Below, one piece after another: positions 20,660 through 31,409 of a stretch of 64,000 bases of DNA. Where the stretch lies: assembly GCA_025738555.1 (NCBI GenBank), contig JAOVFP010000005.1, positions 558,001 to 622,000 on the forward strand, given 5' to 3'. Position 1 is the first letter of the stretch. Every line of letters begins with the position of its first letter. A program made the translations under genes and the position numbers. The notes beneath the pieces are model-generated. The model saw only the letters and a list, made by a program, of their open reading frames with translations. It was not told the origin of the DNA and made no database searches. Origin of the DNA: Cyathus striatus. Its lineage: Eukaryota > Basidiomycota > Agaricomycetes > Agaricales > Nidulariaceae.

Positions 20660-22640
20660 TGACTAAATGTGCGAGGTCAATTACTTCAGAGTCAATGGGA
20701 AAGCCTGAGTAGTTGTTGCCCATAGTGGATTTCGTAAAAGCTAAGATGGGAGGGATCAGACTAGATCGCTCATATATATACTCAGTGAGCAGGACTCCAT
20801 GCAGGCCTAAAATCAAGGACAAACAGTCCACACTCGATGGATCTTATTATATTAGCTTTGAGAAGCAAGAAGCTCTTCATAAGCCTGCGTAAACCATGTT
20901 GATTGGTGCGGAAAGCGCACCCTATGTATCCAGCTGTAACCTTTGATATATTCCCGCACACTCTATAAAATCGGTTTTTTCTCTCATCCAATGGGAATAT
21001 TCCTTTGCCGTGACAAGGTGCGTGATTTCAAATGAAGAAGTGGAAGAACCCCGCGGCCTTTGGCTCAAATTTGGCTTACCTTTAAACAGTTTCAGATCTA
21101 GTGAAACTATGATCTTTGTACAATTTGTTCCCGAGCCACCATACAAAGAACTTGGGAAGTGGATCTGCTCTAATTGATGTGCCGCAATCGTTGTCTTTGA
21201 GGTTCAGTCGACACTGAGTATGGGGTTGAATGATTGATTGCAGGTATCTAATACTCAAGGCATACAATGTGTAGTAAAGAATCAATGAAAATGGATGTAT
21301 CACTTCGGTCTTTCACAGTGAAACCAAACGTCTAGTGAGCACTGAGTATTGATCCCTGCACACAGGCAAAACAACGAGCACTTTGTTTGCTCACCATTCT
21401 GCGGACTAAGCACTCGAAACCGTAAGGAATCAGTCTCAGATACATGTGGCCCATGATAAGCTGCTCAGATACATTCCAACAGCGATACCATGACACACTG
21501 ATAGTTGTGATTGGATGGTTAAATTTTTCTTAAGATGCAACGGTCCATAACTGAGTATTCCAAGAGTATTCACATCAGCATTTGAAATAGCATGATACTT
21601 GTAAAAACCGATAATGACGGAGAAGAGTATGCCGCAGCATGTTCAGTTGAGTTAAGCCAAAGTCAACCAGTGATTCAAGCACGGGAGAAGAGATCATAAG
21701 TACAGCGATAGGAAATGATGCCCGCAAAAGTTGCCTGAAGCGCTGTGGCATACTCGTGACAGGAGGTGAGTCCTACATAACTTCTTTCTTCCGATCTGCT
21801 TCTCTAAGCTAATCTAATAAGACCCATCGACTGTTCCCTCAGCGTAGTTCTATATCCGATTTCAGACCATCAGTGTTTCACATCGGCAAGCTTCACTGGT
21901 AATCATTTCATCTCAGGGAACTTAAGATGATTCTTCGTCTGTTGTATGACTCCAAGGTGGGATCATTTCGATTATATCACTATCTGATGAAGAAGATGAA
22001 GTGCAATTGCACTGGGTATAGTGTGGAGTTTCCGAATTAAAGTCAGAGGGTTAGACTTCGATAGCGGAAACACATGGGAAGGGTTAGAGTTCGAGAGGGC
22101 GATAACTTATCACTTAGGGAAAATATGTGTTTAATGGTCTCGTATTTCAGGAACTCTAAAGTACAGGGTACTCTACAAGGGTTTATATAAGTATCTACGA
22201 GGTATGTACGGGTCAGAGTGAGTAATGAGTGAGTCAGTCTTGTACACCTGCTCCTTTCCGTTTTTGTCTTTTTCCAGTTCTGTCATTTTGCAGGATGATA
22301 TGGGCGAGGTGGAGGTCTGGTTTAAATTGGGCTTGTCGGCGCGCGTAATGTTAATTATAGAGTTGCAATGTTGAGCCTGTGTACCTTCGTAGGCGGTTTT
22401 AGTGAAGGTGGTGGTTGGGATAGTAGCTGTACAGGTTTATGTGTTGTAAGACGAATGATGTTCGAGAACTCGCTAGAGGCAAGCTATCGAGGCGGAGGCG
22501 TGTAAGCGCCGGTAAACGCACCAGATCGCAAGACTTTTTGTTGAATTCATCCGTGTGTGTTGTGCTGTAGATCTGCATTGATTGGGTTATTGGTGTCAAG
22601 GTAAATTTGGTGTTGTGGACTTTCTGTATGAACAGCTGTG
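20660..22640. other. Intergenic stretch without a recognised gene
   Basis: CpG-containing, non-repetitive sequence upstream of the DUF6533 gene. Several short frames occur on the minus strand (up to 74 codons) but none resembles a family I know. A weak possibility is extra 5' exons of the DUF6533 gene. Confidence 0.4.
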
Positions 22641-22649
22641 GTCGGGGTA

Positions 22650-23719
22650 CAGTTGGGGTCACGCAAACACCACCAACTTTTTTGGTTGATTATTTCCCAC
22701 ACCCACAATGCCTTCTGGCCTCCGAAAACCATCGGAATAGCATATTTTGAGGGTTTGCTTTTGATTTCCACGAGCCGATTTCGCTCAAACCGATTTTTTG
22801 CATTTTTGACCCAAAAATTTGGCCATCGCCGAAAAAAACAGGTAAAATCTCGAAAAAATCATTTTCGGCATCCTTTCATTAATCTAGTTATGACTCCGTT
22901 AAAATAATTCCCACCGGAGTACCGGTTCCCGCACTAAAAAATGGCTAAGTAACTGGCCATACCTATAGTATACACTATGAAAAATGCCCTAAAATCCTTT
23001 AAAATGTATTAAATCTTGCTCAAATAGTTTATTGAGTAACATTGTGGTAGAAGCAGCAGAAATCTAAAACTTTGGTAGACTGCAAGTAAATACTATACTA
23101 TTAAGATATATGTAACCAAGTAGTATCATATACTAATTACTACAAACTTTAAAGTAACATTAGACAAACTATTTAATTCTTGACAAATCATAGATTCATT
23201 ATAAATACTATGTTGATGAGAACTTGTAACATTGACTCAATTTTGAACTCTGAGGTACCCATCAAAGATATCAAAGCAGCAACTAGTGGAGTAGACAATT
23301 GTCAATGCATTTACTATTTAGTACCCTCTGTAGGGGTTCAGCGCGCACCAGGCTGACAGACTTGGTCAGCAACCTCTGATGTGTCAGCATGATGCGTGTC
23401 CTTTGTTTGGCAGTTAATTTAGATAGGGCATACTTATTATGTATGTAGTTATAAATTTGAGTAGTTTTGGGCCAAAAATTGGGTTTCCCGAGACTTGTCA
23501 GTTCCCTCCTATACCATAATAGGTTTTTAATACAGTCCACAGCCTGACTCAGGTAGATTTGGACCCTGTAACATGTCAATTTTTTGGTCAAAAATTTTGG
23601 CCAACCTATTTTCTCGTGGGAATTTTCCGAAAACATCGTTTTTGGATGTTTCTGAGGTTGTGCCTAAAAATTCGCGTTGTCAAGGTATAAAATTGGTGGT
23701 GTTTGCGTGACCCCAACTG
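22650..23719. mobile_element. Mariner-like MITE with perfect terminal inverted repeats
   Basis: The two ends are perfect 27-bp inverted repeats starting CAGTTGGGGTCACGCAAACA, flanked on both sides by TA (22,648-22,649 and 23,720-23,721). A TA target is the hallmark of Tc1/mariner elements. The 1,070-bp interior has no transposase, so this copy is non-autonomous. Its left subterminal region is related to 38,957-39,220, and its right subterminal region to 51,410-51,505, the two ends of the coding mariner-like element split further along the window. Confidence 0.9.
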
Positions 23720-23939
23720 TAGGAACCGCAGCGGCACAGTCTTAATGTCATAGGTCTCGTGATCTTCCCAAAAAAGCAACATTGTGATTCACACACAGAT
23801 TGATCAATCCCACGTATCAGTGTCCCGATATCCCGACTGCGGTAGCTTTCCTCCAAACCACCACCACCACCACCATCCACGTCTCACCCTCAGCCTCACA
23901 CATTCCAGCATTCCTAGCACAGGCTCTATGCCCTTCGCA

Positions 23940-25420
23940 TTCCATCCAAAATGACAATCCCCCCACCACAGCCGAAACAAGTGAACACGCCGTCATCGTC
24001 AATCCGTCCAAGAAGGCTGAGGTTGCGCGAGATGAGGGGTTTGTAAGAATGTGAGTCTTTTTCTATTCTTCTTTTGGATAGAGGGGTGTTGAGGACTTAA
24101 TCCACCACACTCCCCGCCTGAAATACGCATTGAAGCTGCCCATGTCCTTGCTTCGCTAGCTTATGGTCTGTCTTTCCCCTCTCCCACCCCTCCTATCTAA
24201 CATAACATTATGCAATGTAAAATGACAGACGACACCCTCATCCCTCCTCCGCGCACGCACACATCAAGCGCTCATATACGCATTGGTGCATATTCAACCT
24301 ACAGACCCGCCAGCGCTCGCTGTGCCCTTCGCGCGTGCGCTGAGAGCTGTTATGTGTGCTGCTGCCGATGTTCTAGGTCCGCCTATGTGGGGTCTGCGTG
24401 TGCATTATGGGAGAGGGAAGGGGAGAAGGATGAGTGACGATGGGGAGAGAGTGGTTAGAGAAGAAGTTTGGTATGCGTTGGATGAGTTGTTTAGGGTTAG
24501 TTTTCTCCCTTCATCTCGTCCTCCTCTCCCCTCCTCACCTATTGATTCGGCGTAGATCGATATCCTAGACACACTCATCCCACACTTCAATACCCCCAAC
24601 ACGCAACTCCGCACACACATACTGAACCTCTTCGGATCCTGCACCCGCAGCACCTCCCAACGCGCAGTGTTGACAACCTGGACACCGCCCAGCGAGCGAG
24701 CCAAAGAGGTGCGCGCGAGGAGGGGGTGGGAGGTTGCTCCTCTTGGTCCGTGGTGGGTTGTTCGAGAGTTTATAAGTGTCATACGATACGGCGGAAGGTG
24801 AGGAGGAAAAGGCGGAAGAGGGGTTAATGAGGGTGTCTTAGAAAGCGGTTTATCACTCCTCACAGCCGTGTGTCGCGATTCACCAGGTGTAGTTGGGGCA
24901 CTTGTTAAACCGGATAGGGAGGGGTATGTGTCTTTGGACAGTGTGTTGGGATATGCGAAGGGGAGGAGGGTGAGTGTGCAGATTGGAGCTTGTTTGTGGT
25001 ACGTTTTTTCTATCTTCTTCCTCGTTTCTGTGGATATGTAACGCGATAGTAACCTAACACCCGCTATCCGCGCCTCACTCACCACACCTCCTACCACAGC
25101 ACCAATTCAGGCGCTTGAAGATACATGCGTAAGGACAGTGATTAATGTCGTCGGGGGGTTGATTAAAGATGATAGGGTCGATGTTGGGTTGAGGATGAGA
25201 GGGTGTTATGTTCTTAGTACGTTCTTCTTTCTTTCCAACTTCGACCTCTATACCTTCTCCGTATCCATTTTAATGTTGAAAGAAAGATAGCTGATAATAA
25301 TTACATAGATTACATAGCTACGGACCACCCGATGATATGTCGTGCGGTGATGGAGCAGGGTGCGCGGATAGTTTGGCGTGGCTTGTTAAGAGGTTACACG
25401 CTTTCACTCTCTACGCTCCT
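23940..25420 (+). pseudogene. Armadillo-repeat protein, ARMC8/Vid28 (Gid5)-like, decayed
   Basis: Plus-strand exons give AAHVLASLAYG (about 24,130), PTDPPALAVPFARALRAV with VREEVWYALDELF (24,283-24,497), then IDILDTLIPHF to SERAKEVRARRGWE (from 24,555), LLTAVCRDSPGVVGALV (about 24,840-25,000), TVINVVGGLIKDDRV (about 25,130) and NYIATDHPMICRAVMEQG (about 25,310-25,370). These short amphipathic helices and their order recall basidiomycete ARMC8/Vid28 proteins, the armadillo scaffold of the GID/CTLH ubiquitin ligase; that is recollection, not a search result. A TGA lies in frame at about 24,799, one splice phase does not fit near 25,010, and a frameshift follows EQGA at about 25,370. The 3' part is replaced by a Ser/Thr-rich low-complexity stretch and a recombinase fragment. 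The 5' end is not resolved. Confidence 0.5.
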
Positions 25421-25539
25421 CCATTTACACCCTTCCACTCTCTGTCGCTGTGCGCTTTCACTTCCTACGCTCCTCCCTTCACGCCCTACGCTTCTCTTTT
25501 ACCCCCACACATACTAACACCCGCAACAGGCATCCCCAA

Positions 25540-25836
25540 CAACCCAAGCAACCCTATCCCTCTTCGACATCAAACCCCGCGCCCATCGCCCTCGCTCCCA
25601 CTCGCCTCCCTCGTCAATATCTGCACGAAACTCCAATCTTCTACTGACCATGACACCCTTCTCTGCCTTTCTGTCCTTCTCACGGGCTTTTTTGGCCTTC
25701 TTCGTCTGGGAGAACTCGCTGTGCCTGATGACAAGGCCTTACTTGACCACCGCAAATTAATCACCCGACCCCCCGTCAAATTTTGGCCCACTCCTGCTTA
25801 CCAATTTTCTTTAACTTGTGCTTCAGGTTTCCTTTA
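25540..25836 (+). pseudogene. Tyrosine-recombinase-like fragment
   Basis: One frame reads LASLVNICTKL, LCLSVLLTGFFGLLRLGEL, then DDKALLDHRKLI, followed by VKFWPTPAYQFSL. The LLR-x-GEL block with the preceding hydrophobic helix is the first catalytic (Arg) box of tyrosine recombinases, as seen in Crypton- or DIRS-type elements of mushrooms. Only about 95 residues remain, and the His-x-x-Arg and Tyr boxes are absent. It lies directly after the decayed armadillo gene. Confidence 0.5.
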
Positions 25837-25839
25837 AGT

Positions 25840-27060
25840 ATTTTATGCTTTGAAAATTGTTTTATATCGCTAAATAACGTGTTTGTAGTAATATTAATTG
25901 TAGCCTATTGCTTGCTCGCGGGGTGTGGGGGAGAGTGTGCACGAAGTGCACACCTCACAACTTGATCGTGATCAACCTTCTTCCTGGGAGACTGAGACGA
26001 GCGCCGACACCCATCCATTAGTCTTGACAAAGTCTTGACGCGACGGGCGAGGCTCGGACCCCATAAATTAGGAAAGACTGTCTTTGTTGAATCCACACTG
26101 GTGTAGAGGGAAAAGGTGCGCTAATGCCTAAACAAAGAAATTAGTAAGCGAGTCGGTGAACATCCGTTCGACCTTGGGTGTTCTAAGGTGTCGAGAAGGG
26201 GGCCAATGTAAAGCTGGATTGGGAGGGAGTAGTTACATGATATTTAAAGAAAACTAAAATAAAGAGAGTACTTAATAAGGAATAGTTGAATAAATCGGAA
26301 ATTAATGGTAGATTATTGGAAGAAAAAGGAAAAGCTTGAAACATAAAGCATACCGATGAATTGAAGGAAAATTTGTAAAGTAAAACTTGGGGGAGGGAGA
26401 CATAGGGTGCTGACACGGCCTTTGGTAAAGCAAACTGCGCATTTTAGTGGGTCTTGGTAGTGCGCGATACCGACGATCTTGAGTAATTGCAGCGTTGAGG
26501 CGATGTGGAAGTGTCGGCGTTGAAGGGAGAAAGTGAGAGGACGCGTGCGTGAACACGTCGATGCGCGCATCAGCTGATTACGTAATGGAAATTGTAATAT
26601 GTCGATTTTTGTAGTGCAGGCGAAACACCTGCTCTACACTGGTTGGTCCTAATTTGGTACTAATATCTGGCTTGTCACTAGTATTGTATAGTATCATATT
26701 ATAGTCTGCATTGTGACTTTAATTGAATTGCGTGTCTATCTCCTGAGTGATCAATCCCAATCAAAAGTCGCGCAGGTCTGCTCCGGGCAGATCTGACACG
26801 GACCGAACAATGCCATTTTCATCTTTATCTAATCTAAGTACGTCAACTTTCTGCATTGCATTTTCACTAGTGCTTAGATGTACACACTCAACACACTCTT
26901 TTGAACACACTGTTGAACTTGAGATGTCTAAGTTGCTGCACGTTCAGAGGGTCCGTGCGTTGCTTTGGTGCGCATATATATGTGGTGCCAAACAATGTTA
27001 GGACCCTTCTTGCTACTAGCTTACATCCAACTCATAATACCAGAATCCCCCACCCACCAC
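25840..27060. other. No recognised gene
   Basis: Mixed sequence with short frames on both strands, none with family resemblance. The only patterns are short Ser/Pro/Thr-rich frames. It separates the recombinase fragment from the 3' end of the phosphatase gene. Confidence 0.4.
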
Positions 27061-27065
27061 TCCCC

Positions 27066-28340
27066 TCACGGCTGTACAACACTCAAAAACTCCAACCCCA
27101 AATCCACAAAAAAGCTTCCCACCGTCCTTTCCACACCTCTCGTAGTGACATCACACCTCTCCTCAAAACTACCCGCCAAATCCGCCTTTTCCTTAATATA
27201 CCTACTATACTTCTCCACAGGACACGATTTTCCAGGTCCATCGGAGCATTTCTCAACCGCTACGCACCAAATCTCAATCCCATCAGAAGGAAAAAGGAAA
27301 GAGGAAAGACATACGATAAACAGCATCATTCAGCCTCACTCTTACATACCCCCTCCCCTTACAACTCAACCTCTCCCATGCAATAGTCCCCCTCATAGGA
27401 GTTATCCGACTACTCACATACCGCCTTCCCTCCAACACCCGATCCACCGCAAGCGATGCTTGCGAATCAAATATCCCGCTGGAACTAGCCAGCTCGTTGA
27501 TCTGATTATCATGTGTAAAAGCCACGACGAGTGGGGACGGCGTTGTAAGTTCCTTGGAGGATAGGATGTTGGTGATGGAGTGTACGATGGGGAGCATTAC
27601 GTTTTCGGTTGGTGAGTTGCTTCCTAGGCCTAAGAAAAAGTTAGCGGGGAAAATGTAATGGATAGAGGAAACGTACCGGTACCGTACCAATACCTCAGAT
27701 CCTGCCTATACTCGTACTCCAATATCTCATCCTCAGTAAACACTCCACACCACTTACTCTCCCTTCCAACAATCTGCGTCTCAAATCCACAAAGATACGG
27801 GAATAGCGATACATCCCCTTCCGTCAACGTTAAATTACCATTAAGCAACTTCTGCAGCCTCGAAACTATAGGCGGGAGATACTTCAAATCCCATACTGCG
27901 GTCTGATTCGTCGAATCATCTTTAAACAACGGACATAAATCAGACGTTGCGAGTGAGTTCGCGATAGATTTCGGGTTGGTAGAGTCGACCACTACCACGT
28001 CCACAAGGGAAGTAGCGTTAGGTCCCGCAAACCCCCGAGCAAAAAGACGCGCAGAGTCGATTGTGCGTTGGAATTTGTTCGCCCAGACGTTAAAGCGCGT
28101 GTTTGGGGCGTATAGGTTCGGGTATCTGAATCGTAACGTTGTGCCTACGTAAGAATGTTAGGAAGTGGGTGTTGGGGAAGGGGACGGAAACAGACCCATA
28201 TCATATAACTCCTTATACCCCGTAATTGACAGCTGTGCGATATCGTCTGATGGATGTTGAAGGACAGGTTTCCATGATTTGAGGAAGGAGAGGGATCCGT
28301 GGGATGTGAATTCAGCCGCTTGAATCTTCGGGACGAAGAG
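27066..28340 (-). CDS. Histidine acid phosphatase (phytase-like), 5'-truncated
   Basis: Four minus-strand exons splice cleanly: 28,340-28,196, 28,144-27,677, 27,629-27,315 and 27,259-27,066, with GT-AG introns of 51, 47 and 55 bp. The product includes FNVWANKFQRTIDSARLFA, VVVVDSTNPKSIANSLA, PLVVAFTHDNQINELA (the His-Asp proton-donor motif of the branch-2 histidine phosphatases) and a Cys-rich tail GPGKSCPV. Such enzymes are usually secreted and release phosphate from phytate or other esters. About 374 residues can be read against a usual 450-550. The N terminus with the essential RHG motif and signal peptide is missing: the frame hits a stop at 28,341-28,343 and an unrelated gene fragment begins 75 bp further on. 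The copy is therefore probably non-catalytic unless a distant 5' exon exists. Confidence 0.75.
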
Positions 28341-28414
28341 TTATCTTCTGTTTATGTCGATATCCGTTTATCAACTCAGAGGACCACGTGTTACACTTCG
28401 AAGATTTAGAAAAT

Positions 28415-28725
28415 ATGTCTAATTTGAACGAGACAGATGAGGCAAACAGTTTGAAGTTCCACTTCATATCGGTACGTCTTTTATAACTTATTGCAGATTT
28501 ATCTCACGTATTTTATAGCACTTAGCTCAAACTCTCCATCCGACTTTGGTAGGCACTTTCTTGGACTATGCACCTACTGTCCTTGGCCCCTCTTCTAAAT
28601 CATCAGAAACAGAAGCGCAGCTGATACTGTCAGTGTCACAAGTCGTTCGTAGCCTGTATCGGATGATGAGTCAAATATCACACAAAGTCGTCATAAGTTG
28701 TGCGGTGCACTCCAATCTCATATGA
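28415..28725 (+). pseudogene. IPI1/TEX10-like N-terminal fragment
   Basis: Exon 1 (28,415-28,471, 19 codons from ATG) and exon 2 (28,519-28,725) flank a 47-bp GT-AG intron. The joined frame includes HLAQTLHPTLVGTFLDYAPT and AQLILSVSQVVRSLYRMM, then stops. This resembles the helical region of the pre-rRNA-processing protein Ipi1/TEX10 (Rix1 complex, 60S subunit maturation), from memory only. The real protein is much longer, so this would be a translocated piece. It lies head-to-head with the truncated phosphatase and ends 75 bp before the DPBB stop codon. Confidence 0.4.
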
Positions 28726-28799
28726 GATTCGCACTAGGCGTGAGTGAGCACTGGAAACATAGTAATTACGAATAAAGAGAGAAAGGGAAAGAGAAGGTA

Positions 28800-29544
28800 T
28801 TAGAGCCATACCCAAGTCATGCCAGAGATACGGCCATCCTCTAAATCAGCAAGTTGTTCAAAGGCGGAGGGGGAAAAGTCAAGATCAGTAAGAGCACATG
28901 CTTCACAGCGGTCTGTGATGGCAACTGTGACTGACTTGCCCTGGTCTGGAAGAGACATAAATAGGTGCGATGGAGAGATGTAAATTTAGAAATGCGTACA
29001 GGTAGCCTTCACCTTTCTGTCGCAGATGGGATTATTGTTGGGGTTGACATGGGTGTATCCACTATGGCCTATGTGAGAAAAATAGTTGGAAGATAGAACG
29101 CGCGGCAAACTTACGGAAAGTTGTCGAAGAGCAGTTTGGAAGCAGCAGCAATAAAATCGGTGTCTGTGTTGACGAAGCCACATGCACCCAAACCAGCTGC
29201 AAAAAATGAGTTTTTCTTTTCTTTTTGCAACAGAGAAGAAAAGGCTTACTGCCATAGAAAGTACCCTGTCCAGTTTGAGTGCCAATCATGAAGGAGGGAA
29301 GATCAGAAGAAGAATTCCCCTGATCGACACCCTGAGTGGGCTCAAGATCTGCCTGAGCAGAGCGACGATATATTATATTCGCCAAATCAACGTCAGTGTC
29401 AGCTTCGGCGCGCTGCAAGAACCAACTCATTAAGTCTGGTAAGAACGAGAGTTTGAGTAGTAAACGCACGACCTCAAGCGGTACTACAATTGCATGGACA
29501 ATCGCGGCACAAATGAGAGCGACGAGGAATGATGATTTCATCAT
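28800..29544 (-). CDS. Secreted double-psi beta-barrel (expansin/RlpA-like) protein
   Basis: Five exons splice into an intact 150-codon frame: 29,544-29,473, 29,412-29,250, 29,196-29,115, 29,061-29,000 and 28,945-28,800, with GT-AG introns of 60, 53, 53 and 54 bp. The N terminus (MMKSSFLVALICAAIVHA) is a typical signal peptide. After a Ser/Asp-rich linker the mature part has GQGTFYG, GLGACG, NTDTDFIAA, a Cys in PICDRK, and VTVAITDRCEACALTDLDFS, ending GMTWVWL. This is the double-psi beta-barrel fold of fungal barwin/expansin-like small secreted proteins. Relatives bind or loosen cell-wall polysaccharides or act as effectors or fruiting-body proteins; which applies here is unknown. The ATG chosen is the first of two tandem Met codons directly before the signal peptide. 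It is the best-preserved protein gene in the window. Confidence 0.9.
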
Positions 29545-29705
29545 AGTGTAACTTTGCAGTAAGCTTGTTAATAACGGTAGAAGGAAGTAGATCTTCTGTA
29601 GATCATCTACAGCCACAAACCTGCTTTTATACATCAAGATAAACTCTTTTAAAAATTAATAAACCATGTGCTTTGCAATTAACAGGCATCTATCGTGCAA
29701 CTTTG

Positions 29706-30213
29706 TAAAAATAGTGCAAGAAACAGCGTATAATGGTCTTTATTATCTTCAAAGTTTATTACCCACAAACGGGCACCGATTTTTTACCGTGCACGCAAAA
29801 ATAGTGCAAGAGACCGCATTCAGGGGTCCTTATTAGAGCTTATTTCCCACAAATGAGCACCTAGGTTTTACCGTGCACGCAGAAATAGTGCAAAAAACTG
29901 CATCCAAGGGTCCTTATTAAAGCTTTTTACTCACAAACGGGCACCCATTTTCTACCGTGCACGCAAAAATAGTGCAAGAGATAGCATTCAGGGATCCTTA
30001 TTAAAGCTTTTTACTCATGAACGGGCACCTAGTATCTACCGTACACGCAAATAGTGCAAGAGACAGCATTAGAGGGTCGAGTTATTAAAGCTTTTTACTC
30101 ACAAACGGGCACCTAGTTTCTACCGTGCACGCAAAAACAGTGCAAGAGAAAGCATTCGGGAGTCCTTATTATAACTTATTACTCACAGACGGGCACCTAG
30201 TTTTTACCGTTCA
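29706..30213. repeat. 84-bp tandem repeat, about six units
   Basis: Units carry AAAAATAGTGCAAGAGA, then CCTTATTAAAGC, ACTCACAAACGGGCACC and TTTTACCGTGCACGC. Unit starts fall near 29,706, 29,791, 29,877, 29,962, 30,045 and 30,128. The array lies about 160 bp upstream of the DPBB start and between it and the divergent UstYa-like gene, so it may sit in their shared control region. Confidence 0.9.
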
Positions 30214-30381
30214 CGAACAAACGTGAGCGTGGTGCACTCTCAGGGTCGAGCCCACAAGCTCAAAATAAACATCACGGACTAAATTCACTCATTTCAAAGT
30301 CTAGTAAGATTCAAGTTATTTTGAGCGTGGAAATTCGACGCTGATTGTGCACAGTAAAAATTAGGTTTCCCTATAGAGTCT

Positions 30382-30640
30382 ACATGACATTGGGTTTGTG
30401 CGGGTTCCGCGGATGAACGGATTTATCCATATCAGACAACTGGGCTATAGCCGTTTCATAAAATATGGGAAATATACTTCGATGAATCTGCCTGCATTTT
30501 ATCCCACATGTTTCCTTCAGATAGTACGTCCTATACCGAGCAGCAAGGGCTTCTTGGTGAACAGGAGAAGATTTCCCCTCATCTTGCCCAAATGCGTCCC
30601 CGCTTCCTTTTGGCCGATTGTGTTGAACATTCAGTGTAAC
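30382..30640 (+). pseudogene. Duplicated 5' end of the UstYa-like gene
   Basis: This stretch matches 30,784 to about 31,030 (same promoter-like sequence CTACATGACATTGG, same GGGCTATAGCCGTTTCAT block and same coding start with SYTEQQGLL), displaced by about 402 bp. The frame here has lost the membrane helix and breaks after DCVEHSV. It is a decayed tandem copy of the first exon and upstream region. Confidence 0.7.
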
Positions 30641-30909
30641 TTGCGTTAGTCCAAGGGTGTGCGGCAGGTACAGGTGCGGGTTGGGTCAAGGGCCAAGGGA
30701 CCATGTCACGAACAGGTCAGTATAAAAAAATCTTGAAAAGGTGTAGTGCACGCACACATAGAAGCCTAGAGGACCATAGAAATCTACATGACATTGGCTT
30801 TTGTGCGGGTTCGGTGGATGAACAGATTGATCCATATCGGACTGGGCTATAGCCGTTTCATGAAATATAGGAAATATACCTCGTTGAATCTGCATATTCT
30901 TTACTCCCC

Positions 30910-31408
30910 ATGTCTCCTTCTGATACTTCATCATATACAGAGCAGCAGGGTCTTCTCGACGAGGGGGAAGAGAAAGATTTCTCCCCTCGTCCGATTGCTC
31001 AAACGCGACCTCGCTTCCTATTCGCCGTGCTATGGTTTATCATCATTATGCAATCGTTTGGCATCTTCATACTCGCACTTCAGCTCAAACATCAATCGCG
31101 ACACAGTGACGTTTACATATACTGTAAGCAGTCATTTCTTCACGGAAATTTGACAGGGCAATGTGAACGCTACTGCTATAGCACCAGCTGAGGATGCTGT
31201 GGAATATGAAGTCAAGTCGTTCTCATTCGGTATCGGAGACGACCTATCGCCATTTCAGAAGCCGCCTTCTCCAGAGCTCGACCTCATGTGGAAGCAGCCG
31301 TATGGATGTAAGTACTCTTATTTAATATCTCGAGACAAAATCTAACGCTGCACATTTTTAGTTGGGATATCTCGTATCCAGTCATACAAAACAATAAATT
31401 TTGTGTGA
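30910..31408 (+). CDS. UstYa-like (DUF3328) protein, C-terminally truncated
   Basis: Three exons (30,910-31,123; 31,182-31,307; 31,362-31,408) with GT-AG introns of 58 and 54 bp give 128 residues. They show a Gln/Glu-rich N-terminal tail, one membrane helix (FLFAVLWFIIIMQSFGIFIL), then VYIYSPAEDAVEYE and FSFGIGDDLSPFQKPPSPEL...YGFGISRI. This is the N-terminal half of the UstYa/DUF3328 family, single-pass proteins that act as oxidases or cyclases in fungal ribosomal-peptide and other secondary-metabolite pathways. The frame stops shortly after GISRI, before the paired histidine motifs (HxxHC type) that the family needs for activity, so the gene is truncated. I see no precursor-peptide gene nearby. 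Confidence 0.7.
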
Positions 31409-31409
31409 G

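Noticed and set aside
24405..25097. A 230-codon minus-strand ORF
   Set aside because: It is the antisense of the armadillo exons, which show intron boundaries and helical-repeat peptides on the plus strand.
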